Shown: positions 9,000 to 19,354 of the stretch, piece after piece | Layout: each line of letters starts with the position of its first letter | Numbering within the stretch: position 1 is the stretch's first letter | Assembly (NCBI GenBank): GCA_037447655.1 | Contig: JBBHKE010000071.1 | Location: 265,523-295,932, forward strand | Source of the DNA: Zygnema cylindricum | Lineage: Eukaryota > Streptophyta > Zygnematophyceae > Zygnematales > Zygnemataceae | Reading direction: 5' to 3' | Length of the DNA: 30,410 nt | Position numbers and translations under genes: made by a program | The notes under the pieces: generated by a model | Database searches by the model: none | What the model was told of the DNA's origin: nothing | Seen by the model: only the letters and a program-made list of their open reading frames with translations

Positions 9000-11900
9000 G
9001 TTCCGCAGGCTTCAAAAGGAGTCATACATGAAGAGGTGAGGTTAAAGAACTCTTAATACTTCCTGGCTATAATTTCAGAATTGAAACATATATAGGGTAC
9101 TATGCTGGGTTGGACACTTTTGAGGCCATAACAGCAGCTCTGTACTTCACTGTGTATCATTATTAGTGTTACTGTTTTTTTGGCTGCTTAAATCAACTTT
9201 TTCCCGTGCACACGTGTCCAATTTTCATTTGGAGACTGCCAATCGGAAGGTAAAAACCTTACCATTCCATCGCGACAAGTGTGCGTGGAGAAAAATGAGT
9301 TCAAAGGCCGAAAAAGACATCAACGTTAATGTTGATGCACTGTGGGCTTTCTACTTCCACATCGTAATAAGATATATTCACTACGTCTCTTACTTGTTTC
9401 TGTAAACTCATCAGCGAGAAAATGTGGGAAATGCGGAGTCCTATGTATCCTTGTGTATGTTTGTTTAGCTCGTCGAATGCTTGCATGAAGGAGGATAACG
9501 GTAATGAACTTACTACTTTATTTATATTTAATTATTAAGTTGTAGTTGGAAAATTGGTCGATTCTTCTCGCAGGATTACATCACAAACTCGCGGAAGATG
9601 AAGTTGTTCACGATGCGATGGTTACCGGCAAATCAAGAGCCTAAGGCCCTCATTTTTCTTCTGCATGGTTATGCTGTGGAATGCGGGCTATGGTGGCAAG
9701 GTACACAGACATTGCTAGTAGCGTTAGTATTATTAGCATTAAACTGGTTTTGTATTGACTAAATCATGTCTCGTGGCTCATTATGGTCTACTGTATAACA
9801 CTAATGTATGGTTTTTGGTTAAAGAAATCTCTGTTTGTATTATTGTTTCTAACTCTAATTACGATGAACAATGTACCTAATCACCCTCAGAAGAACTTGA
9901 AAAGCTGTTTTCATTATTCAGCATCTGCAGGTGGAATCATAATCCTGTGTTCTCTGTCTGTTGCACAGTTTTTCTTGTTGTCAGCTACGCCGTCAATTGT
10001 TTTTAGTCTGGAGAAATTGTCAATATTTTAATTTGATAAATGAAGTCCGTCAGTTTATACAAGCCGCTCACAAGTTAAACTCGTCTCAACAGCTTTATTT
10101 CATGTTTTTATGTTAGTTAAAAAAACACAGGACTGAAATAACGTCATTTACCCTTATTGCCATCGGCAGCATAGCTGTCGTTTGCTGAGGATCCATTTCC
10201 CGGTTATTGCGCTTGAAGCATCAAAATTTTCAGCTCCATAAATGAGTTTTACTTTTCTTAGCCATAATTTCAACTCCATAAATGAGCTTTTTGTTCTTCC
10301 AGAAACGGGCGTACGGCTTGCACAGGGAGGATATGCGGTCTTCGGCATTGATTTTGAGGGTCATGGTCGATCGGATGGTAGACGGGCATATTTGGCATCA
10401 ATGGACCCTCTTGTAGATGATGTTATCACCTATACACGAAGCATACGAGGTAAGAAACATTTCGTCAATGATATGAGTACTTTGTTATGTCCAATGTAGA
10501 TGTATAAGGATGGTGTTAAACAGTGAGCGGAAAACGACTGTCCAGATGATATTTATTTGGCGCCAAAGCTGGTCGATAGCAAGAATGGAAGGAGGTTCAA
10601 AGCAGTCTGTTAGGAAGAAAGTGTGCAAAAATGTTATTTGGTCCTCCTTGACACACGGAAAATAGTTTCAGGCAGGATTTGACATCAAACATCCCATTCT
10701 ACTTCGCTCGTCTAATAGCTTTGGGTTTGAGACGGTTGATCACTTACATGGGAGTTACTTCTCGGCAATATTGCCCATTTAATTTTCTTCCCACATTGTA
10801 TGTCACTGAGTCATTCCTCATTACGCCTTTTCATAGTTTTTAGTGTGTTTCTTCATAAACTGCAAGATGTTCATTTTTTATTTCACCTGTCAAGCAACAT
10901 TCTGGATGTGTTGTAGTTACAGGCTGTAAACATTTTCCTATTTTGTATTTATCCTAATTACGGTTTTTCAAGTCCATCAGAATTTTCACTATATGCAATT
11001 TGAGTTGTTTTGTTACGGGACTTTCAGTATATATGAGGATGTCCATTGTTCTATGGTTTATTACAGAGAAAGAGGAGTACAAAGATCTTCCTCGTTTTTT
11101 GTACGGGGAATCTATGGGAGGGCAGTCCACAGCCAACCATTCAGGGTCAGCGCTTCTCCCCCCAACCATCAGATGGGATTATGGTGGGAAATGACCATTT
11201 TTTATGGGTTAAGAAACAAAATGTTCGAACTGTTAAGTTACGGTGTCTTTTATGAATGTGGGTTTGCTAGGAAATCTTCTTTCCCTTGAATTGCATTTTG
11301 GTAAGAATCGGATGGAGCAATGAGATTGTTGGCATGAAGTGTTCCGGAAGTAACCATTTATGAAATCTGGGCAATTTTGAACAGAGGTATTTATGAAACT
11401 TTTCTGATCTAGTACATCTTATAACGTCTGATACCTTCCTCTATAGCTTAAGAAGCTTCTTTTTCTTTTGTATTTTCGATTAATTTACTCATAATAATGC
11501 TTGGGATATAGACTGCTCATCTCTATTAATGTTAGACATTTTTCAGGCACTCAAATGTCATTAACTATTGTCAACATTTGGCTTTTTTATTCAGCGGAGC
11601 AATTGAAAATGTAACTCTCTCACCTTTCAATTATGATGTCATGATTGAATATCAGAAAATTCTGGATGAGAAAAAAGACTTCGAGTCCCCAAAAAATATT
11701 CAACACTTGTAGTGTTGGCAGTGTAGTTTCCAAGCCATTCTCTCTGTTGTCATGGAGTAAAAAGAAAAAAGGGGGAGATTACGCAGCCCATTGTTATGGA
11801 AGTTAATCACTCTAATTGGAGAGCCTGTTTTCTGACCAAATTTCATAGATTATTGGTAATAACACTCTTTGGTCAAGTGGTCAACAATAAGTTACGAGGC

Positions 11901-13159
11901 AAACCACAATGTAGTGTAGTTAATTATAGTAAAGTGTTAACGCTAGTAATTCACATACTCTAATAGCGATGGTCGGTGTACTAAGGTGAAATCGTGTAAA
12001 TTTGGTGTGCAGATATCTGATCGATTAAAGCCTCCAGTAATAGTGACTGAAATTATGAAGAAATTGGCATTGCTTTTCCCAACATGGGCTATCGTACCAT
12101 CAAAGGATGTGATCGATGCTGCAAATAAAGATCCAGTCAAGCGTGAGAAGGTTAGAATACACATCTGGATATTCGTGCCTTCTTTATTTGTTAATAAGAA
12201 AGGATCTTGCTCTTCTAATCACGAGGACCACAAGAATCCCACCCTCCTTCGTCCCTACCCCTCGCTTACCTCTCGTCCCTCCCCTCTCTCCCCTCTCCCC
12301 CCTACCTTCCCCTCCTCCAAGCACCTTGTAATACCTTTTAAAGTTTCTTCGTTTATCTGGTGAGGTTAACATAGATATGAAAGCTATGCATGATCGCTGC
12401 TGTATTTCTTGGTTTACCTGTTTCTTTGGGAAGTATATAGACTGGTTATAGTTTTATGAAAGTTTGCATGATTTTTTTATTTCATTTTTCTCTTTAGCTC
12501 GAGTGGCCCAGCTAGTAAGGAAATCACATGGAAAATTTTGTGTTTTATTGAAGGACACGTTAAGTGTATGGTTTTCGTGTGGAGAACCGTACATTTGTTG
12601 AATTACCCAAAGTAACAATATTAGAATTGCTATCTGTGTGTTCCCTCATAATGCCACTGATGCGTCGCAACAATGTCCGTGATGTGTTTGTATTGATTTT
12701 GAAACTTGTGGGAATTGAATTATGTTCGTGTATCTTTCATGTGCACCCTTTGCTGCTTATTTATTCCTGTTTTTATGTTTATTAGTTATGATGTTACTGG
12801 GTAGATGGTGAGATTACTCCGTGAATCGCTATTAGCGTCCATACCACTAATTTGGTGGCCAGTTTGTTTTCTTCTCTGACCTCAAAATATTGCTAAAAAC
12901 ACTAATTGCTCTTTTTTTTACACTAATTCTTTAAGCGGTTCAGAATTGTACACGACATTCAGACAGAAGCAGAATTAGTCACAGTAATCAGTCCTTAAAC
13001 TAAGTATTTCTTAGCATTATGAGATCTTCACTTTGTACTTTGATTGTTTTTTATCGGCAGGTACGCAACAACCCATATGCATACACAGCCAAACCACGAC
13101 TGAGAACGGCCCTCACTCTTCTGAACGTCAGTACAGACATCGAATCACGACTTGATGAG
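8165..13159 (+). CDS. Monoacylglycerol lipase / caffeoylshikimate-esterase-like alpha/beta hydrolase, spliced, apparently incomplete
   Basis: Seven coding blocks with GT..AG borders: 8165-8200 (MAVEYAYTPEDY), 9009-9035 (ASKGVIHEE), 9574-9700, 10303-10449, 11067 to about 11190, 12013-12150 and 13061-13159. Junction phases agree: phase 0 after blocks 1, 2 and 6, and phase 1 after blocks 3 and 4. The ATG is chosen because the translation matches the usual start of the plant family. Visible family motifs are YITNSRKMKLFT, the oxyanion-side HGYAVEC, GIDFEGHGRSDG, the nucleophile elbow GESMG (GxSxG) near 11105, PTWAIVPSKD and NNPYAYTAKPRLRTAL. These proteins hydrolyse acylglycerol or phenolic esters in lipid or lignin-precursor metabolism; the substrate here cannot be inferred. 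After GESMGG (from about 11122) similarity is lost, with family-like fragments left in other frames, and the expected VAPMCK segment is not found. No block with the catalytic Asp and His was found after 13159. It is either a gene with a missed exon or a decaying copy. Confidence 0.75.
8201..9008 (+). other. Intron 1 of the lipase-like gene
   Basis: Donor GTAAGC and acceptor TTCCGCAG. The acceptor is preceded by a long C-run and T-run (about 8965-9000), an unusually strong polypyrimidine tract. The intron is T-rich with no internal gene recognised. Confidence 0.75.
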
Positions 13160-13691
13160 GTATTGATTATTACCTCAATTGAGTGAGATTAATAGATATT
13201 GTATACCCATGACACGCACTGTTGTGATATCATGTTTATAACATATCATTGTTACAGTCATACCACATTGTTTACTTGTTATTAACAAAGTCCTTAATTG
13301 CTATAACTTGTATACCTCATTTCACTCATTATAATTGAGAGTTATGCATGTTTATAATTTTTATATGTTACAGTTTCTATGACATTTTCATGTTAACTGT
13401 TTTTTTATCCCCTCAAAAAATTCATTCAATTTATCGTAAAAATTTAAGCACAAAATCGGGTGGACCACACTAACACAAATGATACAAATGAGCACACCAA
13501 TATTAAGAACTCTTTCTTAGACCAATAGATCATAATTCTATGGTAAATAAACCGCCCAATCATTGGAAACTAGCCGTGCAAAGGCCCAAACTTGCCCCAC
13601 GGGGTTGAGGCCTCCTGAGCGACAAAACAAAAAAATAAATAAACAAACCAAAACATAAAACATAAAACACAAAACAAAAAACAAAACAAAA

Positions 13692-13693
<2 letters not shown>
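13160..13693. other. AT-rich flank after the last visible lipase exon
   Basis: A donor-like GTATTG follows the exon at 13160, so an intron should start here, but no further exon was found. The stretch 13610-13693 is A-rich with ACAAAA repeats leading into the dinucleotide run. I looked for a block encoding the family's LHG..D and WH regions and saw none. Confidence 0.5.

Positions 13694-13767
<74 letters not shown>
13694..13767. repeat. (TC)n microsatellite, 37 units as assembled
   Basis: An uninterrupted TC dinucleotide run of 74 bp ends exactly at the assembly gap. Because it touches the gap, its true length is unknown. Confidence 0.95.
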
Positions 13768-13779
13768 NNNNNNNNNNNN
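13768..13779. other. Assembly gap (12 N)
   Basis: Twelve undetermined bases follow the microsatellite directly. The gap was probably caused by reads failing across the repeat. Sequence could be missing here. Confidence 0.98.
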
Positions 13780-14125
13780 ATATTTTGAACCCAAAACGGA
13801 CGATTATGAAGTTATGAGAAGGCACCAGGTTTACCCACAGTTTTCCAGGAATTAAGACAAACAAAAAAAGAAATAAACTATTTTACTCTCCACTCTAATT
13901 CCCAAGAGCGAGTAGAAGTTCCTGTCTTCATGTTTCTATGTTTTCACGTTTTCGTTTTTCATGTCTTGGTGTCTTCGTGTCTTCAAATTGTCAAAAATGG
14001 ATTTGTAAATATGATGTTTGTAAGTCATGTAGTTTGGAGATTCTCCGTTCCATGTTAAACGGTTTTATGGAGTTTTTGTTCAAACTATTTCCGTGTTTGT
14101 TTTCTCCAATGGAACATCCAGTGGT
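13780..14125. other. Intergenic sequence, no gene recognised
   Basis: AT-rich, with a short low-complexity stretch at about 13928-13986 made of degenerate TGTTTTCA/TGTCTTCG-type units. Nothing else was recognised. Confidence 0.4.
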
Positions 14126-14230
14126 ACTTCTGTACATCAGAAGTGTACTTCTGTACTTCTGTACTTCTGTGCTTCTGTGGTTCTGTACTTTTTGCTTTTG
14201 CACTTTTGTATCTTTGTACTTCTGTCCTTG
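14126..14230. repeat. Short minisatellite of GTACTTCT-type units
   Basis: The 8-base word TACTTCTG recurs about eight times at 8-9 bp spacing, starting with a small palindrome around ACTTCTGTACATCAGAAGT. It degrades rightward to GTACTTTTTGCTTTTGCAC. It explains the repetitive open frames on both strands here. Confidence 0.8.
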
Positions 14231-17200
14231 AAGATGAGCGAGAACCCTTAATCTCACCTCTCATTTTATCAAATAAAGAAAAAAACAAACAGAATTAAGG
14301 ACCTTTTGACACCCATTTGGACCACGGAAGAGTATTGAAGTATTAGCAGGCAAAACCCAAGTTTTATACAAGATCATTTTCCTATTCCTTTTCCTGTTCC
14401 TTTTCCTTTTTTATTTCCTTCACAACATGATCACATGTATAGCAAAACTAATTTGTGATGTGTTACTTTAATTATATTCCGACTGGTAATGAAAGTCTCT
14501 TCCAACAGTTTTAAGTATATTGTTGACTTTTACGTATGCGTTTTTTACTTGCTAAGTTATTGTGCGGCTATATATTAAATAACTTTTAATAATTTTGAAT
14601 ATTTTTTATTTTAAAGGGTCATATGTGGTAACGAGTTTCAGTATATTTGTAGCCAAGTAAGCTGATTTACTAGCCATTCATTTTACATAGTTGCTTCTAC
14701 ATCTAAACAGAACAAATAGGTATAATTCAAGTGGCCGATGGTAAAAAACCCTACGATACCTTTAAAAAAAAGAAAGTTGATGGTAAAATCATCTGAATAA
14801 ATGGAAACAAAAAAAAATGAGAAGTAACAACGACCTTGAAAAAACTCGCACATAACTAAATCGCTACAAATGAAAAACGTTGGGGGAAACTAACAGAAAC
14901 AAACTAACAAAGGACAAACATGACAATCTCACAAAAAAGCGAGAAAGAACCACTAACAAAAAAAAAACAAGATCCAAGATAGGAAATCTACAAGAAAAGA
15001 GAAAACCAAACACAAGTAAAACAAAAATGTGGATTGAAATCAAGGATAGGAGCCTGAATCGATTGTAAAGCCACAAATAAGATAAAAAGCTATGAAAACA
15101 AAAGGTGTCGGCCTTACCCCTTAGGACCCCGGCTCTTAAACAGAGTGTCAAACGCCAAACGACTCTTAAACCCTTCAACTCTTATCGCGCTTTTTAATTA
15201 AGTCTTGTTGTTGTTATTTAAACAAGTGTTGACCACAAGTCCAAAGGAACTCATTCAAAGGAACTCCCAAAAAACCAAATAATCACACTATCATAGGGAA
15301 AAATCATCCATGGTATCTCGTAACCATAATCCCCTTCATTGTTCCCATCAACGTCCCTTCAACCACTTTGATAAGCTGGGTTGCTCAACCCCTAATTTGG
15401 TTTGCCATATAAATGTTCTTGAAAAAAAATTGGGCACCACCGTACAAAGTAATGTCAATCTCGCTCTAAAGAATACCATGGGAAATTTCATGTGAGTGAA
15501 AAAGAAAGAGAAAGAGGAAAAAAAAAAAGAGAAAACACACCATAGTGTCCGTGCAGTGTCGTATGCCTAAGTCATCCAGCCAACATGGGAGTAGCAAAGA
15601 AAATGGATGACGTAAGGCTCAAACTATAGCCACACAAGCAAAGTAGAGCGTTGGGTGAAGGAAGATGAGAGAAGCCAAGCCTAAATTGGAGAACAAAGTG
15701 GTGAAACGACAAGGATTAACACGAAAAGGGGAAAGAATGGATGTGGTTGGTAGCCAAGCTTTGGTCTTGAGGGCCCTACAACAGAGAAAACGTACTAGAG
15801 CAAGATGAAACACCTTAAGAATCACAAATCAAGTGACGGCGACAACAATCTTATAGAATATTTTTGAGACACGAGTAGCTGTCTCTGTAATGAAAGTGTC
15901 GGTTATTCACCGCCAAAGCCATGGGAGGATTAGAACAACCTGCCTTTGAAAGAGACTGCTAAGAAACAGAAGACGTCATCCGAAACTTGTCAGATGGTGG
16001 GAGCCACAACCGGGAATATTGAAAACAACTAAATACAACAACAACAATAGATGAGAGACGATAGATGAAATGATAAGACTCGAACTCCCCAAATATTGAG
16101 CGGACACCACTCATGCCGTAGGGATAAACCCCATCCCAATCAAAGATGAGAAGAGATGCATGAAGTCGAGCCACGAGGTCGGATTCTTAATTATAGGTGT
16201 ACAAAACCAACAAGTTGTGGAGCCATTAAGTCCATTAACCGACCATCGAGATAGCAAGGATAATAAAGTAGGGATAGGAAAATAGGTGCTCGTAAGGTAG
16301 GAAGGTAGGTCGACCAAAAAAGCACCTCGTCCCTTAGGAGAAAAAAACACCTAAGGCATATTAAGGAGATTGGGGATGGTTTCAACGTGATGCAAACCTG
16401 TTAGAGGGGCAAACTATAGAAAGTGGGTTGCAAAATAAATTAAGCATAGTGGGCAACCTCAGTCATGCATGCCCTCAATAAGTGAGCGTATGAGAACTGT
16501 GAGGGAGGCGTGAAAGGATGAGAGAAACCAGAAGAAGACCGAGCAACAAATGTGGATGGTTGAATATAAAAGGTTTTATTTTGCCAAGCATTACTTGGGA
16601 AACTATATGTCGATACAGCTTGCTCCAGAAGACCAATGATATGTACGTAGTTAACCATGAAAGGAGAGATGCAAGTCGTGATTATGGAAGTTGATTTCCA
16701 TAGGGAGTGGAACCGAGGACGGGCAAATTGTAGCTTTCTTAAAGGGACGCCTTGAGGAGAGAAGAATCAAAGCGGCATAAGATGACCTTTTGAAAAGTAT
16801 TACAATTCATAAGGGCAATTTGGTGAAAGCCACTACTCTGCTATAAGTCAATAAAAAATGAATTGGGAGCTATTGGACAAAACACATTTCTATTTTTTTT
16901 TTACATTTCCCACTATGTTGTCCTTCACGACATACGAACCATAAACTTAGCACAACACGTCACAAGATGCAAACATAGTGAATAGTGTGGTGTACTTGAT
17001 GTGGAGTTTTTAGCAAAGAATGTAAATAAGAATAACGTAACCCTAGCGAACAATTCCATCACAATTCGACGCATTTGTCTCATTCAACATTCGTTCCATC
17101 GTACAAAAAAATGAACCAGCTGTACTGTAACTGAAAAGTCCATTTGAGGAGCTCTAAAAGCAAAGAAATGGTATCCCTTTTCCTTTTTTTTTTCCTTTTC

Positions 17201-17347
17201 GGGACCATGGGTTCATGGACACATTTTTGAGGTCATCTTTGCTTCCACTGAGAACTTCTGTTGTCGCCATATTCATGTCGAGCGCAAGCAGGAAAAATGC
17301 TTTTCTCTCATTGGCCAGTTTACGAAGGCGAAAAATAAAATTGGAAA
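14231..17347. other. Gene-poor interval
   Basis: No gene could be supported over about 3.1 kb. Between about 15,540 and 16,680 the minus strand has several medium open frames in different registers (15619-15825, 15959-16174, 16111-16350, 16440-16658). Their composition is less biased than that of the surroundings, so this may be an old, frame-broken coding remnant, but I recognise no domain. Short C/T-rich units (TTCC) lie near 14375-14420. Confidence 0.35.
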
Positions 17348-17552
17348 CTACACCGCGAACCGTTATTAGCGTTGAGAAATTATTAGTGTTAAGAAAAAAT
17401 TAGCGTCATTTATTCTAATTTAGTACCGGGAGACGTGGCAGATTATGGTCCACGTCCTTAAATAGTGTAGTTTATTCTATTTTAGGTATTAATGTCAAAA
17501 TTTTGGGGCGCCGATATAGAGTTCACAACGCTAATAACGATTCGCGGTGTAG
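17348..17552. mobile_element. Small MITE with about 27-bp terminal inverted repeats and TA flanks
   Basis: The left end CTACACCGCGAACCGTTATT and the reverse complement of the right end match over about 27 bp with one mismatch (AACCG against AATCG). The outermost bases read TA|CACCGCG ... CGCGGTG|TA, consistent with a duplicated TA target as in Stowaway/Tc1-mariner-type MITEs. It is about 205 bp and has no coding capacity. Confidence 0.65.
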
Positions 17553-18235
17553 TAGACGGAAAACACCCAAAACCGTAACATCTACCGTACCGTACTGTTT
17601 GTTTATTTGCCACTTAAGTTATCGTTTAGCGGTGCACACATCGTAGATTATTAATCTGACGGTTAAATTTTACCTTTCTATTGACGGTCTCCAAAAGTAA
17701 TCGGACATACAAGCACGAAGAAAAAATTGAATACGAGTGATTAAAGTGGCAAAAAAAAATTGACGCTTACAGTGTGTACTTTGAAAACTGAAACGCACGA
17801 AACATATGATCGGATCGTATTTTAGAGTTTACTCTGCTTAGAGCTTAGTGCTTACTCTTTCTTTCGTTTATGTCGCACGAATAGTCGCACTATTTTTTTA
17901 GTGTGCAAACTGTTCGCACGGTTTATCCCCTGCAAAGAACTTCCTCATACTTTCAAGATTACATGGTTTCATGCTACAGTACTGTACTGTACAGTACTGT
18001 ACTGCCCCAAGAATTGATTTAGTTCAGTTACACCTAATCTCTCTGCAAAAACTCAAAAGGGATTCTTTTTTTTTGCAGCAGATAAAATGAAGTAATTCAC
18101 TACATGTGACTGGCATCTTTTCTTGTCTTAGGTCTAAAATTGGCAGGAGTTTTACATGATAGGAGTTTTCTCCGTCTTTTTGTATTGCCCCAAAAGTATA
18201 TCTCTCTCAGTTGTTGATTGACAGTCAAATATACA
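17553..18235. other. Intergenic sequence with a CAGTACTGTACTG cluster
   Basis: No gene recognised. Around 17,978-18,005 there is a near-palindromic run of ACAGTACTGTACTG words. A degenerate MITE-end-like TTATCGTTTAGCGGTG occurs near 17,620. Confidence 0.4.
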
Positions 18236-18283
18236 GGGGCGCCGATATAGAGTTCATAACGCTAATAACGATTAGCGGTGTAC
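18236..18283. repeat. Second copy of the right end of the TA-flanked MITE
   Basis: About 47 bp nearly identical to 17,505-17,551 (GGGGCGCCGATATAGAGTTC, then CGCTAATAACGATT(A/C)GCGGTGTA). No matching left end was found nearby, so this is a solo or truncated end. Confidence 0.75.
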
Positions 18284-18800
18284 AATGTAGTGTTTTATCC
18301 GACCAAATAAATGTTAACTGGAAAATCACCGCGGAATAACTGTACTTTTTGGGTCGACGAAATCTGATGTCCGGACTGCAGTGCTATACTTTCATCCTAC
18401 GAAGAATGAAATATTATTGTGATACGCCACGACAGTGCATATTGTAGAGTACAATAAACTGTACGGAATCTGGGGGCCCCGGAGGCGTCCCGAAGGGGTC
18501 GACGTCGGCCTCCCGCTTTCTCCGCGCGATTGTACGTTTAGGGTTTTATTTATTTTTTGTTTTTGTTTTTATTTAAAAAAACTAAAAAAATTGACCCTAA
18601 GCATCTAAACCCTATAATAGGAACTCAATTACGAACGTTGATTAGGTTTGCGGGACGGGTCCCCCGAGGTGCCGATGGCCCGCAAATGTATGTGGGCTTG
18701 CTTGATACCCATACTGTATTTATATTCTGTCTAAAATGTAATATAAAATTATTTACCAAATAAAGAAATACATCGACCATAACAGTTTATTCGTCACAAA
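18284..18800. other. Intergenic sequence with GC-rich segments
   Basis: Contains GC-rich patches at about 18,470-18,530 (GGGGGCCCCGGAGGCG) and 18,647-18,685, separated by an AT-rich segment that holds AAACCCTA. The open frame at 18557-18763 has no recognisable domain. No gene supported. Confidence 0.4.
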
Positions 18801-18833
18801 AGGTCGCAATCGGATACCGGGATTCGTCCCGAC
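18801..18833 (+). repeat. Repeat copy A, left fragment cut off by the copia insertion
   Basis: Begins AGGTCGCAATCG, the same start as copy B at 25,223. It continues after the element at 24,779. Its last five bases are the copia target duplication. Confidence 0.75.
18829..18833. repeat. Copia target-site duplication, left copy (CCGAC)
   Basis: CCGAC directly precedes TGAAAGG, the left end of the element on the + strand. The same five bases follow the right end at 24,774-24,778. Five bases is the normal size for copia integration. Confidence 0.93.
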
Positions 18834-19330
18834 TGAAAGGATCTTACACAAAAATCAGAGTGCAAGACTACAGCGGAAGCATTAAAAAAAAACATTCAGA
18901 CAAGAGAAAGCTGTCCACGAAAGCCAATATATTTCACGGACATTTTCTCCCATAAAAGATTAAGTTTTCCCTCCCACTAAGCTGTAGTATATAGTACTAA
19001 AAATGTAACGTTACACAACCAAACAACCAAAACAAACCAAACTATAAAGTACGCACTGAGCGCCTACAAATCAAATCGCGTCCATACGCGAAACAACATA
19101 AAAACTAAAGTACAACAAAAAATATGTACCTAAACGTAAACCCCAAACAAACCCGTACATAACAAACGACAATTGAACCTGGTCGTCGCAAAACCGAATC
19201 TACGCGAGACCAGGAATCTACGAAACGATCTAAAAGACATAATGACGCCAAACCACCCACAAAGACAAAACGACAAATAATACGGTCGCGCGACATGCCA
19301 CGACAGCCGATTACAACATTGAACCTAACA
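18834..19330 (-). repeat. Copia 3' LTR, 497 bp
   Basis: On the + strand it runs from TGAAAGGATC to GAACCTAACA, so the element-sense ends are TGTTAGG...CTTTCA with the canonical TG/CA termini. Matches 24,277-24,773 except at two positions. The 63-codon open frame within it also occurs in the other LTR and is not regarded as a gene. Confidence 0.95.
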
Positions 19331-19345
19331 ATCCCCCTCTCAAAG
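19331..19345 (-). other. Copia polypurine tract
   Basis: In element sense this reads CTTTGAGAGGGGGAT directly before TGTTAGG of the 3' LTR. It is the primer site for plus-strand DNA synthesis. The polyprotein stop lies only about ten bases upstream. Confidence 0.88.
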
Positions 19346-19354
19346 TTGTAATCA

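Noticed and set aside
11586-11720. Extra lipase exon after a TTATTCAG acceptor (reads GAIENVTLSPF)
   Set aside because: The GAI start resembles the expected segment only superficially, the rest does not match the family, and the phase does not fit the neighbouring exons.
11986-12012. Upstream extension of lipase exon 6 (VKSCKFGVQ)
   Set aside because: The CK pair looks like the family's MCK, but the four extra residues do not fit and a good acceptor (GTGTGCAG) lies at the exon border.
13440-13620. tRNA-derived SINE on the minus strand
   Set aside because: The text looks like a dispersed repeat, but I could not identify convincing A and B box promoter motifs or ends.
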